DNA of 64,000 bases from Achromobacter sp. Root83 (GCF_001428845.1 NZ_LMIU01000001.1:992984-1056983); one strand, 5' to 3'; shown: positions 17,371 through 26,664, counted from the stretch's first letter. Numbers and translations: made by a program. Notes: generated by a model from the letters alone, not told the origin.

Positions 17371-18018
17371 CTAGTTCAACAGCGGCCGCAGCGTCGGCCA
17401 CACGTTGTCCAGCAATCGAGGCTGGGCATCCTCGTTCGGATGGATGCCGTCAGCCTGGAACATCGCCCGGTTCGTTGCAATGCCTTCCATCAGGAAGGGC
17501 ACGAGCCGGGCGTTTTCGTCTTTGGCGACCGTGGGAAACACCTGGGCGAAGCGCTGGGCGTAGTCCCGGCCATAGTTGGGCGGAATCTGCATGCCCACGA
17601 TCAACACGTCGGCATCCGCCTTGCGGGCGGCCTGCGCCATGGTGCGCAGGTTCTGTTCGGTCATGTTGAGCGGCAGGCCCCGCAGCGCGTCATTGGAACC
17701 CAGTTCCAGCACCACCACGGCAGGCGTGTGCTGGCGCAGCAGGGCCGGCAGCCGGGCGACGCCGCCGCTGGTCGTGTCGCCGCTGATGCTGGCGTTGACG
17801 ACCTGGAACTTCGGGTATTGTTCAGAAACTCTTGCGGACATCAAAGGCACCCAGCCGGTGCCACGCTTGATGCCATATTCAGCGGACAGGCTGTCGCCAA
17901 CCACCAGCACGGTGCGCGGCGAGGAACCCTGCGCCGCGGCGGCGGTCTGAGCGTGGGCGGGCGCCACGATGGCGGCCGCCAGGGCGGACATAAGAAGCAG
18001 ACGGGAAAATAGGCGCAT
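17371..18018 (-). CDS. tesA: Periplasmic SGNH thioesterase/arylesterase (TesA family)
   Basis: A 215-residue secreted esterase. The signal peptide ends at AHA (21-23). The SGNH blocks are complete: GDSLSAEYG (block I, nucleophile Ser), GDTTSGGVARLP (block II Gly), GSNDALRGLP (block III Asn) and DGIHPNEDAQP (block V Asp/His). The family hydrolyses acyl-CoA thioesters, lysophospholipids and aryl esters. Its ATG (18018-18016) overlaps the ATG of the divergent ABC ATPase (18017-18019) by two bases, so each gene's promoter and ribosome site must lie inside the other gene. E. coli tesA and ybbA are also divergent neighbours, which supports orthology. Confidence 0.92.
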   Translation of the reverse strand: MRLFSRLLLMSALAAAIVAPAHAQTAAAAQGSSPRTVLVVGDSLSAEYGIKRGTGWVPLMSARVSEQYPKFQVVNASISGDTTSGGVARLPALLRQHTPAVVVLELGSNDALRGLPLNMTEQNLRTMAQAARKADADVLIVGMQIPPNYGRDYAQRFAQVFPTVAKDENARLVPFLMEGIATNRAMFQADGIHPNEDAQPRLLDNVWPTLRPLLN

Positions 18019-18694
18019 GGATAGCAATAATTCAATCGTGGTGAAGGGGCTGGGCAAGCGGGTGGCCGATGCCGGCGGGACGCTGTCTATCCTGGAAGGC
18101 ATTGATTTTACGGTCGCTGCGGGCAGCGCCGTGGCTATCACGGGAAGCTCGGGTTCCGGCAAGTCCACCTTGCTGGGACTGCTGGCCGGCCTGGACGTTC
18201 CCAGCATGGGTAGCGTACACCTCGCCGGCCAGGACCTGTTCGCGCTGGACGAAGACGGCCGCGCGCGCCTGCGCGCCAACCATGTGGGTTTCGTGTTCCA
18301 GTCGTTTCAACTGCTGCCTAACCTGACGGCCCTGGAAAACGTGATGCTGCCGCTGGAACTGGCGGGGCTGGCTGCCCGCGAGGCCTCGCAGGCCATGCTC
18401 GAGCGGGTGGGGCTGGGGGCACGCCTGCATCACTATCCGCGCACCCTGTCGGGGGGAGAGCAGCAGCGCGTATCGCTGGCCCGGGCTTTCGTGGTGCAAC
18501 CCGACCTGCTGTTCGCCGATGAGCCCACCGGCAGCCTGGATGCCGCCACGGGCGTGACGGTCATCGACCTGATGTTCGACCTGCATCGCGAGCACGGCAC
18601 CACCCTGGTGCTGGTGACCCACGATCCGCAACTGGCTGCCCGCTGCGGGCGCCAACTGGTGCTGGCCGCGGGCCGGATGGTCCAGGACAACTGA
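18017..18694 (+). CDS. ABC transporter ATPase, YbbA/LolD (MacB-type) family
   Basis: A 225-residue nucleotide-binding protein with Walker A GSSGSGKSTLL, Q-loop FQSFQLLPNLTALENVMLPLE, signature LSGGEQQRVSLARAF, Walker B LLFADEPTG and the switch histidine in VTHDPQLAARC. FQSFQLLPNLTALENV is typical of the MacB/LolD/YbbA group, whose permeases are mechanotransmission proteins that extract lipoproteins or lysophospholipids. E. coli ybbA is followed by its permease ybbP, but here the next gene (18725) is on the opposite strand and unrelated, so the ATPase is an orphan within this window. The start is inferred from the overlap with tesA; an alternative in-frame start lies at 17969. Confidence 0.9.
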   Translation: MDSNNSIVVKGLGKRVADAGGTLSILEGIDFTVAAGSAVAITGSSGSGKSTLLGLLAGLDVPSMGSVHLAGQDLFALDEDGRARLRANHVGFVFQSFQLLPNLTALENVMLPLELAGLAAREASQAMLERVGLGARLHHYPRTLSGGEQQRVSLARAFVVQPDLLFADEPTGSLDAATGVTVIDLMFDLHREHGTTLVLVTHDPQLAARCGRQLVLAAGRMVQDN

Positions 18695-18703
18695 GGCCCC
18701 GGC

Positions 18704-18724
18704 CGGCCCGCGCCGTGCGCGGCC
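18704..18724. terminator. GC-rich hairpin between two convergent genes
   Basis: GGCCCGCGC / GCGCGGCC arms around CGT lie between the stops at 18694 and 18725. There is no U tract, so it would act, if at all, as a transcription barrier or 3' end protector. Confidence 0.35.
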
Positions 18725-19708
18725 TTACTTGGACTTCGCGACGGCCTGGTTCCAGGCCGTGACCACCGCCTCGTAGTCGGTGGCGGCGGCTTCCTGGCTG
18801 ACCGGGAAGATCTTGATGGTCTTCAGATCCGGCAGCGTGGTCAGGCTGGCGACGGCCACGTCCGTGCGGGTGGGGCGGCGGAAGTTCTTCACGAGCTGGG
18901 CTTCTTGGGACTCCTTGCTCAGAAGGCCGTCGTACAGGGCCTTGGCGGCGTCCATGTTCTTGGCGCCCTTGATGATGAACATGCCCTCGGGCGCAAGATA
19001 GCTGCCTTCGGACGGGTACACCAGCTTGATTTCCTTTTGGCCGCCGGCCACGTATTCCTGCGCGGCGTATTCCAGCGTCATGCCCACGGCGTACTCGCCC
19101 GCCGCCACGCCCTTGTAAGTGGTGCCCGACGACGCCGTGATGACGGCGTTGGCCGCGATCTTGTCCAGGCCCTCCTGGCCGAACTGCTTGTACAGGCCGT
19201 ACACCAGCATGTAGGCCGTGCCGCTCTTGGAAGGATCGGTGATGGCGAACTTGTTCTTCCATTGCGGTTGCATCAGGTCGGACCAGGTGGCCGGCGCGGG
19301 CAGGCCCTTGAGCTGGCGCTCGTTGACCATCATCACCATGACATGCACGTTGGTGCCGACCCACAGGTCGTCGGGGCCGCGGAATTCGGCCGGGATCTTG
19401 TCCAGGTCGGCGGGGCGGTAGGGCTGCAGGTGCTGGCGGTAGGCGCCCAGCGTGCCGAAGCCGCCGCTCCAGAACAGGTCGCCGCGCGGGTTCTGCGATT
19501 CAGCCTCGATGCGCTTCATCATGGTGCCCGTGCCGCCGGTCACCGGCTGCACATTGAGCTTGGGCGACTTCTGCTTCACGGCTTCCAGCGCGGTCTCGAT
19601 GGTTTCCGTGTTGTTGGACGAATAGAGCACGACGTTCTGCGCGTGGGCGGCGCCCGTTGCCAGGGCCGCGGCCAGGACGCTGTACTGAAGAAGGTGCTTG
19701 AGTTGCAT
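18725..19708 (-). CDS. ABC transporter periplasmic substrate-binding protein (Fe3+/FbpA-like family)
   Basis: A 327-residue secreted binding protein. The signal peptide ends at AHA (21-23). The mature start NVVLYSSNNTETIETALEAV and GDLFWSGG..TLGAYR, ASSGTTYKGVAAGEYAVGMT belong to the family that includes FbpA and the aminoethylphosphonate binders. The paired Tyr that holds iron in FbpA is replaced here by MTLEYAAQEY, so ferric iron is not an obvious ligand. It is last in a three-gene operon after its permease (20 bp) and ATPase. The substrate is unassigned; organophosphonate, iron chelate or another oxyanion are all possible. Confidence 0.82.
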   Translation of the reverse strand: MQLKHLLQYSVLAAALATGAAHAQNVVLYSSNNTETIETALEAVKQKSPKLNVQPVTGGTGTMMKRIEAESQNPRGDLFWSGGFGTLGAYRQHLQPYRPADLDKIPAEFRGPDDLWVGTNVHVMVMMVNERQLKGLPAPATWSDLMQPQWKNKFAITDPSKSGTAYMLVYGLYKQFGQEGLDKIAANAVITASSGTTYKGVAAGEYAVGMTLEYAAQEYVAGGQKEIKLVYPSEGSYLAPEGMFIIKGAKNMDAAKALYDGLLSKESQEAQLVKNFRRPTRTDVAVASLTTLPDLKTIKIFPVSQEAAATDYEAVVTAWNQAVAKSK

Positions 19709-19728
19709 GGGTAGCCTCTGCGAGTGGG

Positions 19729-21375
19729 TTATTTACCGGAGAACAGCTTGATGCGGAATGCCTTGACGGACACGATGATGGGCAGCACGATCACCGTGAC
19801 CAGGGCCGCGCCGTAGGCGGACGCCATCCCCAGCCTGCCGCCGTCGACCTGCCGGAAGATGGCGATGGGCATGGTTTCCAGGCCGCCGCTGTAGGCCACG
19901 ATGGAAGCCGAGAGCTCGGAGATCGTGGTGAGCCACATCAGAATGGCGGCCGAGATGATCGATGCCTTCATCGCGGGCAGGATCACCTTGAAGAACGTCA
20001 TTAGCGGAGACACGCCCAGGCTGATCGAGGCTTCCTCGATCGACTCGGGGATGTTGAACAGCACCGAGGACGCGTTGCGCACCGCGAAGGGCAGGCGGCG
20101 CACGGTGTAGCACAGCACCATGATCCCGGACGTGCCGGCCAGCACCAGCCAGCCGGTATTGAAGGTCTGGACCAGCGCTATCCCCAGCACCGTGCCCGAT
20201 ATGGTCAGCGGCAGCACCACGATGTAGTCCAGCACCTGCGTGAAGGAACTGCGCTTCTTGATCGTCAGGTAGCTCACCAGCACGGCGAAGGCAACGCCCA
20301 GCACGGTGGCCAGCGATGCGAATTTCAGTGAATTCAGGATGGGTTCGGGCGCGCCGTGCAGCGCGCGCTGCATGCTGGCCAGGGACCATTGCCCCCACTG
20401 CATGACCGGCCCGCTGGTCTTGGTGAAGGCCGCGATGAAGACCACGATGAGCGGCAGCATGGAAATCAGGATCACCAGGCCCACGCCGCTGGTGTAGACC
20501 AGCGCCGTCCACGAGCGCACGCGCACGGCGGCGGGCGCGCGGCCCTGGGTCATGGTGTAGACCTTGCGTTCCACCACGCGCTTCTGGAAGAACAGGACGA
20601 TGGCGACGATGGCGATCGACACCACCGACATCGCGCTCTGCAGCGTGGGGCTGCCGCCCATTTCGCTGACGAACGTGTTGTAGGTCATGACGGACAGGAG
20701 CGGCACGCGGCTGCCCAGCAGCATCGCCAGCGCGAAGTTGCCCACCACCAGCGTGAAGACCACCAGCGCGTTGACCAGCACGGCCGGCAGCAGCACCGGC
20801 ACCAGCACGCGCAGCTTGGTCAGGAAGGGCGGCGTGCCCAGGCTCAGGCCCGCCTCTTCGAGCTGGCCGTCGAAGCCGCGCAGCGCGGCCAGCACGCCCA
20901 GGTAGATGTAGGTGTAGTAGACGAGCGTCATGGAGAAGACCATGCCCGTCCAGCCGTAGAACGAAGGCAGCGAGATTCCCGCATCGCCCAGCAGGTTGGT
21001 CAGGATGCCGTTGTTGCCCAGGATCAGCAGCCAGGACTGGCCCACGATGATCTCGGGGATCACGATGGTCAGCACCGGCAGGATCGCCACCAGATTCTTG
21101 AGCGGGAAGTCGTAGCGCGCCACCATGTAGGCGAACGGCACGCCCACCAGCACGGTGCAGGCGGTGACGGACAGCCCGAGCACCAGCGTGTTGCCGAAGG
21201 CCTCCAGGTATTGCGAATCGGCCAGCAGGGCCTTGAAGCCCTCCAGCGAAAAGCCGCCGTCCTGTCCCGTGAGGCTGTTGCCGAAGAGCACGCCCAGCGG
21301 ATACAGCACGAAGAACAGCAGCAGGGCCAGGCTGATCGCGGTCAGGACGCCCCAGGGCCACCATTTGATTTTCAT
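19729..21375 (-). CDS. ABC transporter permease, two fused membrane domains (FbpB-like)
   Basis: A 548-residue inner-membrane protein with about 12 predicted helices. It has two copies of the BPD_transp_1 unit: the first coupling loop is at LEEAGLSLGTPPFLTKLRVLVP and the second at IEEASISLGVSPLMTFFKVILP, each with the EAA...G pattern that docks the ATPase. Fusion of both half-permeases in one chain is usual for the FbpB/AfuB group. The order is ATPase-permease-binding protein, with 13 bp and 20 bp spacers, so the three genes are one transcript read right to left. Confidence 0.9.
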   Translation of the reverse strand: MKIKWWPWGVLTAISLALLLFFVLYPLGVLFGNSLTGQDGGFSLEGFKALLADSQYLEAFGNTLVLGLSVTACTVLVGVPFAYMVARYDFPLKNLVAILPVLTIVIPEIIVGQSWLLILGNNGILTNLLGDAGISLPSFYGWTGMVFSMTLVYYTYIYLGVLAALRGFDGQLEEAGLSLGTPPFLTKLRVLVPVLLPAVLVNALVVFTLVVGNFALAMLLGSRVPLLSVMTYNTFVSEMGGSPTLQSAMSVVSIAIVAIVLFFQKRVVERKVYTMTQGRAPAAVRVRSWTALVYTSGVGLVILISMLPLIVVFIAAFTKTSGPVMQWGQWSLASMQRALHGAPEPILNSLKFASLATVLGVAFAVLVSYLTIKKRSSFTQVLDYIVVLPLTISGTVLGIALVQTFNTGWLVLAGTSGIMVLCYTVRRLPFAVRNASSVLFNIPESIEEASISLGVSPLMTFFKVILPAMKASIISAAILMWLTTISELSASIVAYSGGLETMPIAIFRQVDGGRLGMASAYGAALVTVIVLPIIVSVKAFRIKLFSGK

Positions 21376-21388
21376 GGCGTGCGCGTCC

Positions 21389-22465
21389 TCAGGCGTTGAC
21401 GACGCGGCTGTCGGCGGGAATCAGCACCTGCACGGCCTCGCCCGGCTGGAACTGCGCCACCATGTTGCCCGCGTGCAGTTCGACGCGGATCTCCGATCCG
21501 TTGTCCAGAGCGATGCGATAGGCGGTCTTGAAGCCCAGGTATTGGCGCCGCAGGACCTTGCCCGGCAGGGTGTTGGGCACATACGGGGCCGGGGCCATCA
21601 ACGCCAGTTCCTCGGGGCGCGCGATCAGCACGCCCTGGGCGTCCAGCCCGGCGCTGCCCTGCATGCCGTCGAACCCCAGGCCGCAGAGTTCATAGCGGAC
21701 GTGCCCGTCGGGCGCGCCGGCCAGCCCGGTGCGGGCCGGCACCGGGATCACGTTGGCCGAACCGATGAAATCGGCAACGTAGGCATTGACGGGCGTGCCA
21801 TAGAGCTCTTCGGGCGTGCCCAGTTGCGCGATGTTGCCGTGGTCCATGATGGCGATGCGGTCGGACATCGCCAGGGCCTCTTCCTGGTCGTGCGTGACGA
21901 AGACGGTAGTGATGCCGGCTTCGCGCACCAGGTCCAGGATCACGTCGCGCATCTGCAGGCGCATCTTTGCGTCCAGGTTGGACAGCGGCTCGTCCATCAG
22001 CAGCACGCGGGGGCGGATGACCAGCGCGCGCGCCAGCGCGACCCGCTGGCGCTGTCCGCCGCTCATCTGCGCGGGGTAGCGGGCGGCCAGGGGCAGGAGC
22101 CCCACCTTGTCCAGCGCCTCGTTGACGCGCCGCGTGATCTCGGCGCGCGCCACGCCGCGGGCGCGCAGTCCGTAGGCCACGTTGTCGAAGGCGGTCTTGT
22201 CGGGGAACAGCGCATAGTCCTGGAAGACCATGCCGATGTCGCGGCGGTGCGCGGACACATGGGTCACGTCGTCCTGGTCGAACAGCAGGCGTCCGCCATC
22301 GGGGGAGTAGAAACCCGCGATGCAGCGCAGCAGGGTGGTCTTGCCGCAGCCGCTGGGACCCAGCAGCGTGTAGAACTCGCCGTCGGGAATGTGCAGGGAC
22401 AGGTTGCGCAGCACCTGCTGTCCGCCGAAGGTCTTGACGATGCCGTCTACCGTGATCGATGCCAT
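21389..22465 (-). CDS. ABC transporter ATPase (FbpC/PotA-like)
   Basis: A 358-residue ATPase. Walker A is GPSGCGKTTLL, the Q-loop FQDYALFPDKTAFDNVAYGL, the signature MSGGQRQRVALARAL, Walker B VLLMDEPLSNLD and the His switch VFVTHDQEEALA. Residues beyond 240 form a TOBE-type regulatory domain (IPVPARTGLAG...LMAPAPYVPNTLPGKVLRRQYLG), as in iron, spermidine and phosphonate importers. First gene of the importer operon. A LysR regulator is transcribed divergently 246 bp away, with a palindrome between them. Confidence 0.92.
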   Translation of the reverse strand: MASITVDGIVKTFGGQQVLRNLSLHIPDGEFYTLLGPSGCGKTTLLRCIAGFYSPDGGRLLFDQDDVTHVSAHRRDIGMVFQDYALFPDKTAFDNVAYGLRARGVARAEITRRVNEALDKVGLLPLAARYPAQMSGGQRQRVALARALVIRPRVLLMDEPLSNLDAKMRLQMRDVILDLVREAGITTVFVTHDQEEALAMSDRIAIMDHGNIAQLGTPEELYGTPVNAYVADFIGSANVIPVPARTGLAGAPDGHVRYELCGLGFDGMQGSAGLDAQGVLIARPEELALMAPAPYVPNTLPGKVLRRQYLGFKTAYRIALDNGSEIRVELHAGNMVAQFQPGEAVQVLIPADSRVVNA

Positions 22466-22544
22466 ATTGAGTTCCTGCTTGAGGTTGTGGGCATCATAGG
22501 AACGGGCCCGGCGCGCGACCAGCAGTGTTTTTTAAGGCATGGCG

Positions 22545-22557
22545 TTAGATTTTCTAA
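22545..22557. promoter_or_regulatory. Candidate LysR-type operator between the importer operon and its divergent regulator
   Basis: TTAGATTTTCTAA is a palindrome (TTAGA-TTT-TCTAA) that fits the T-N11-A LysR box. It sits in the 246-bp divergent region (22466-22711), 88 bp from the ATPase start and 155 bp from the regulator start. Confidence 0.5.
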
Positions 22558-22711
22558 GAGGTCGGCCCGCCGGCTATCCCCTAGAATGCGGCAGGATGGG
22601 GCAGGGGCCGGAACAGGCCGCGCGCCGACAATAAATAGACGACAAGGGTAAACGTGGGAAAGAGCAGCACAGCGCGGCGCCGGGCCGGCGCCCGGGCGGG
22701 CGTCATTTGAG

Positions 22712-23620
22712 ATGGCGGGGCACAGCCTGCCGCCGTTGAAGGCCTTGCGGGTGTTCGAGGCGGCGGCGCGCCTGCGCAGTTTCACCGCGGCCGCCGACGA
22801 ACTGAGCATCACGCACAGCGCGGTCAGCCAGCAGATCCGCATTCTTGAAGAGTATGCGGGTCAGCCCCTGTTCGCCCGCGAGGCGCGCGGGGTGGCGTTG
22901 CTGCCTTGCGCCCAGGCTTATTTCCCGGAAGTCCAGGCCAGCCTGGAACGCATCGCGGCCGCCACCGCCAAGCTCAAATCGCCGGTGCATGGCGGCGCGC
23001 TGCGCGTGTGCGCCACGCCCTCCCTGACTATGAAATGGCTGATCCCGCGCCTCTCGGCGTTCCAGGCCCTGCATCCCGCCATCGATGTGCAGCTCAGCAC
23101 GCAGGGCCGGCCGTTCCTGGACCGCGGGGGCGACACCGGCAGCGATGTCCTGATCCGGCATGGCTACATGGCGCAATCCGACCTGGCCTGCGTGCATTGC
23201 CTGGATGACTTCCACCTGCCGGTCGCCTCGCCTCGCTTCATCGAGCGCAACCGCCTGTCGGCGCCCGCCGACTGCCTGGGCCACCCGCTCCTGAAGATAT
23301 CGGGCGGCATGGATCATTGGCCGCGCTGGTTCGCGCTGGCCAAGGTGGATGTGCCCGCGCAGTTGCCCGGGCCGGTCTTCGATCACCAGTTCCTGTGCAT
23401 GCAGGCGGCGATGAACGACCTTGGAATCGCGCTGGCGCCCTGGTGCCTGCTGGAAGACGACATCCGCGCCGACCGGCTGCGCCCGCTGTTTGCGCTGCCC
23501 CACCTGCCCAACGCCGGCATCCACGCGCTGTACCGCCAGGACGGCCCGGCCGCGGCGTCGGCGCAGCTATTCATCCAATGGCTGTGCACGCAAAGGCACG
23601 GCCTTTCCCATCCCGCATAG
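22712..23620 (+). CDS. LysR-family transcriptional regulator, GcvA-like
   Basis: A 302-residue LTTR. The N-terminal HTH is PLKALRVFEAAARLRSFTAAADELSITHSAVSQQI, with the LPPLKALRVFEAAAR beginning of the GcvA subgroup. The effector domain starts near 92 (GGALRVCATPSLTMKWLIPRL). It is divergent from the ABC importer, the usual arrangement for an LTTR and its target, so it probably controls those genes in response to the imported compound. serB starts 13 bp after its stop, so the two may share a transcript. The weak ribosome site suggests low expression. Confidence 0.88.
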   Translation: MAGHSLPPLKALRVFEAAARLRSFTAAADELSITHSAVSQQIRILEEYAGQPLFAREARGVALLPCAQAYFPEVQASLERIAAATAKLKSPVHGGALRVCATPSLTMKWLIPRLSAFQALHPAIDVQLSTQGRPFLDRGGDTGSDVLIRHGYMAQSDLACVHCLDDFHLPVASPRFIERNRLSAPADCLGHPLLKISGGMDHWPRWFALAKVDVPAQLPGPVFDHQFLCMQAAMNDLGIALAPWCLLEDDIRADRLRPLFALPHLPNAGIHALYRQDGPAAASAQLFIQWLCTQRHGLSHPA

Positions 23621-23633
23621 ACAAGGATTCTCC

Positions 23634-24350
23634 ATGTTCGCAACCCCGACGGCTCCGGGCCTGCGCTGGCGCGGCATCACCCCGCCGCTGGCATTGACGG
23701 ACTACAAGGTCATCGCCTTCGACATGGACTCCACGCTGATCTCGATCGAGACGCTGGACGAAATGGCGGACCTGATGGGCAAGAAGGCGCAGGTCGCGGC
23801 GCTGACCGAGGCCGCCATGCGCGGCGACATCGTGGACTACAAGCGCAGCCTGCGGGACCGCGTGGCGCTTCTGGCCGGCATGCCGGAGGCAGCGCTCGAC
23901 GTGGTCTATGAAGAGCGCCTGCGGATCAACCCCGGCGCCGAAACGCTGATCGCGGCATGCAAGGCGGCGGGCCTGACCTGCCTGCTGGTCACGGGCGGCT
24001 TCACGTGTTTCACGGACAGGCTGCGCGCGCGGCTGGGGCTGGACGACGTGCGCGCCAACGTGCTGGAAGTGGAAGGCGGCCGGCTGACGGGCCGCCTGGT
24101 GCCGCAGGCCTGGGGCGATATCTGCGACGGCGAGGAAAAGCGCCGCAAGCTCGTGGAAGTGTGCGCGTCGCTCGGCGTGGGGCCTGCGCGCGCCATCGCG
24201 GTGGGCGATGGCGCCAACGACTTGCCGATGATGCGCGTGGCCGGGCTGTCGGTGGGCTACCGCGCCAAGCCGGCGGTGCGCAGCGAGGTGTCGGTGGCGA
24301 TCGACGAAGGCGGCCTGGACCGGCTGCTGGAATTGTTCACGCGGGATTGA
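23634..24350 (+). CDS. serB: Phosphoserine phosphatase SerB (HAD family)
   Basis: A 238-residue HAD phosphatase performing the last step of serine synthesis. Motif I is FDMDSTLISIETLDE (nucleophile and acid Asp), motif II VTGGFTCFTDRL, motif III the Lys before LVEVCASLG, and motif IV VGDGANDLPMM. The cap region follows motif I. The protein lacks the N-terminal ACT-like half of E. coli SerB, as in many Betaproteobacteria. The ATG at 23634 follows AAGGA. It is downstream of the LysR gene and convergent with fabV. Confidence 0.92.
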   Translation: MFATPTAPGLRWRGITPPLALTDYKVIAFDMDSTLISIETLDEMADLMGKKAQVAALTEAAMRGDIVDYKRSLRDRVALLAGMPEAALDVVYEERLRINPGAETLIAACKAAGLTCLLVTGGFTCFTDRLRARLGLDDVRANVLEVEGGRLTGRLVPQAWGDICDGEEKRRKLVEVCASLGVGPARAIAVGDGANDLPMMRVAGLSVGYRAKPAVRSEVSVAIDEGGLDRLLELFTRD

Positions 24351-24353
24351 ATG

Positions 24354-24398
24354 GCGCGCCCCCTGGCCGCTGGACGCAAGCGCCAGGGCCTGGCGCGC
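24354..24398. terminator. Two-part hairpin between convergent serB and fabV
   Basis: Outer stem GCGCGCC / GGCGCGC (24354-24360, 24392-24398) and inner stem CCCTGGC / GCCAGGG (24361-24367, 24382-24388) with a 3-base bulge. The whole 50-bp gap between the two stops is one hairpin, but it has no U tract on either side. Confidence 0.5.
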
Positions 24399-24400
24399 GG

Positions 24401-25591
24401 TCAGATCAGGCCGCGGATTTCCACGGCCGGGTCGACGTCGGCGTCATAGTCCACGCCTTCGATCTCGAAGCCGAACAGCCGCAGGAAGTCGCGCTTGTAG
24501 CCGGCGAAGTCGGTCTGCTGGTAGAGGCTGTCGGTGGTGACCTGGTTCCATAGCGCCTGGACACGTGCCTGCACGCCCGGATCCAGCTCCTTGTAGTCGG
24601 CGCGCAGGCGTCCTTCCTGGTCCAGGATCGGCGCGGGGCCGCACAGGCTGTCGCGGTACAGGCCATACACCTGTTCGATACAGCCTTCGTGCGTGCCGTC
24701 TTCCTTCATGACCTTGAACAGCAGCGACAGGTACAGCGGCATCATGGGGATGGCCGAGCTGGCCTGCGTCACCACCGCCTTGAGCACCGACACGCGGGCG
24801 TCGCCGCCGCGCGCGGCCAGCTTGGCGCGGATGTCCAGCACCTTCTGGTCCAGATCCTTCTTGGCGGCGCCGATGGACCCGTTCCAATAGATGTCGTGGG
24901 TGATCTTTTCGCCCAGGTAGGTGAAGGCCGTGGTGGTGGCGCCTTCGGCCAGCACGCCGGCCTCGAGCAGCGCGTCGATCCACATCTGCCAGTCTTCGCC
25001 GCCCATGACCGCCACGGTCGCGTCGATCTCGGCCTGCGTAGCCGGTTCCAGCACGCCGTCCTTGATGACTTCCTTGTCGGTATCCAGTCCGCGCAGGGTC
25101 ACCGATTTGCCGACGGGCTTGAGCGTGGAGTTGAACACCTGCCCGGTCTTCGGATGCGTGCGGCGCGGGGCCGCCAGGCTGTAGATGACCTGGTCGACCT
25201 GGCCCATGTCCGCCTTGATCGCGGCGATGGTCTTCGCCTTGATCTCATCCGAGAACGCGTCGCCGTTGATGCTCCTGGCGTAGAGGCCTTCGGCGTCCGC
25301 GAACTTGTGGAAGGCGGCGCTGTTGTACCAGCCGGGCGTGCCGGCCTTGCCGGTATCGCCGGGCCGCTCGAAGAACACGCCCAGCGTCTGGGCGCCACAG
25401 GCGAACGCCGCGCTGATGCGTGCGGCAAGCCCGTACCCGGTCGATGCGCCAAGCACGAGCACGCGCTTGGGACCCCCGGCGACCGGCCCCTGCGCCTTCA
25501 CGTAGTCGATCTGGTTCCTGACGTTGGCCTCGCAGCCGACGGGATGGGTGGTGACGCAGATAAAGCCGCGCACGCGGGGCTTGATGATCAT
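24401..25591 (-). CDS. fabV: Enoyl-[acyl-carrier-protein] reductase FabV
   Basis: A 396-residue NADH-dependent enoyl-ACP reductase for the last step of each fatty-acid elongation cycle. The start [20 protein letters not shown] is the family N-terminus; a longer frame to 25759 is rejected because it lacks homology. The Rossmann motif is [13 protein letters not shown] (45-57) and the active site is Tyr235-x8-Lys244 ([11 protein letters not shown]), at the same numbers as in characterised FabV proteins. FabV is naturally insensitive to triclosan. The gene is not in a fab cluster. The DMT-family gene upstream on the same strand ends 113 bp before it. Confidence 0.96.
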   Translation of the reverse strand: MIIKPRVRGFICVTTHPVGCEANVRNQIDYVKAQGPVAGGPKRVLVLGASTGYGLAARISAAFACGAQTLGVFFERPGDTGKAGTPGWYNSAAFHKFADAEGLYARSINGDAFSDEIKAKTIAAIKADMGQVDQVIYSLAAPRRTHPKTGQVFNSTLKPVGKSVTLRGLDTDKEVIKDGVLEPATQAEIDATVAVMGGEDWQMWIDALLEAGVLAEGATTTAFTYLGEKITHDIYWNGSIGAAKKDLDQKVLDIRAKLAARGGDARVSVLKAVVTQASSAIPMMPLYLSLLFKVMKEDGTHEGCIEQVYGLYRDSLCGPAPILDQEGRLRADYKELDPGVQARVQALWNQVTTDSLYQQTDFAGYKRDFLRLFGFEIEGVDYDADVDPAVEIRGLI

Positions 25592-25704
25592 GAAGGCCTC
25601 TTTTCGGGGGGATGCCGGGGTGGCCGTTGCGGGAAAGCGCAAAAGGCGACGAGCATTGTACGGGAGGCCGCCACCCGGCGGCGCCGGGCGGACGGCCGCC
25701 GTCG

Positions 25705-26664
25705 TCAGCGCGAGGCGGCCGGAGCCGGCGCGGCGCCCTGCGCGCGGCTGCGGCGCCATTCGACCAGGCCGATGGCCATGCCGCTGGCGCAGATGATCGC
25801 GATGCCCAGCCAGGTCAGCGGATCCGGGAAATGGCCCCAGACCAGCCAGCCCACCGACGTGGCGCTGATGATCTGCAGGTAGATGAACGGCGCCAGCGTG
25901 GAGGCGGGCGCCCGGCGGTACGCGGCGATCTGGAACAGATGGCCCAGCCCGCCCGTGACGCCGGTGGAGATCAGCAGGACCCAGTCCAGCGGCGACAGGG
26001 CCTGCAGCACGGGCAGGGCGGGCGGCAGGATGAAGGGCAGGGTGAGCGTGAGGCAGACGGTGCCCACCGCGCCGCTCCAGATCAGCGAGGTGAACGGATC
26101 ATCGCCCGCCACGCGCCGGGTGGCGATGAACTGCGCGGTGAAACAACAGGCCGTCAGCAGGCCGAAGACGGTTCCCATCGGATGCAGCCCGCCGCCGGGG
26201 CGGATCACGATGATCACGCCGACGAAGGCGACACCGGCCGCGACGAAGCGTGACAGGCGGGCGGGTTCATTCAGCACCCAGGGCGCCAGCGACAGCACCA
26301 GCAGGGGGGCGAGGAAATTGATGGCCGTGGCTTCGGCCTGCGGAATGTAGCTCAGCGTCGTGAAGAACATGAGCGTGGCCAGGAACATCGATCCGCCGCG
26401 GATGAGCTGCTCGCGCGGCTTGTTGCTGCGCAGCACGCGCAAGCCCCGCGCGGGCAGCACCAGCGCCAGCACCAGCACCAGATGCACCGCGTAGCGGAAC
26501 CACGACAGCACCAGCAAGGGGACGCCGGCATTCATCACCCACTTGCCGCTGGCGTCCAGGCAGGACAGTGTCCACATCGACAGCACCAGCAGCAGCACGC
26601 CGGTCATCGGACCTCGCGCGGCGGAAGCGCCGGGGCGCGGGCGACCGTTATCGGCCGGGGGCAT
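25705..26664 (-). CDS. DMT-superfamily (EamA) membrane transporter
   Basis: A 319-residue inner-membrane protein with about ten helices in two EamA repeats (first from about 15 to 150, second from about 160 to 300). The ATG at 26664 follows AAGGAG at 7 bp, which decides the start over a TTG two codons upstream. Typical motifs are [18 protein letters not shown] in repeat 1 and [28 protein letters not shown] in repeat 2. The C-terminus is short, Arg- and Ala-rich. The family exports metabolites or takes up solutes; no substrate can be read here. It is divergent from a LysR gene 74 bp away, which might regulate it. Confidence 0.85.
   Translation of the reverse strand: MPPADNGRPRPGASAARGPMTGVLLLVLSMWTLSCLDASGKWVMNAGVPLLVLSWFRYAVHLVLVLALVLPARGLRVLRSNKPREQLIRGGSMFLATLMFFTTLSYIPQAEATAINFLAPLLVLSLAPWVLNEPARLSRFVAAGVAFVGVIIVIRPGGGLHPMGTVFGLLTACCFTAQFIATRRVAGDDPFTSLIWSGAVGTVCLTLTLPFILPPALPVLQALSPLDWVLLISTGVTGGLGHLFQIAAYRRAPASTLAPFIYLQIISATSVGWLVWGHFPDPLTWLGIAIICASGMAIGLVEWRRSRAQGAAPAPAASR

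Noticed and set aside
18725-22465. Ferric-iron transporter FbpABC
   Set aside because: The protein families match, but the iron-binding Tyr pair is not visible, so the ligand is left open.
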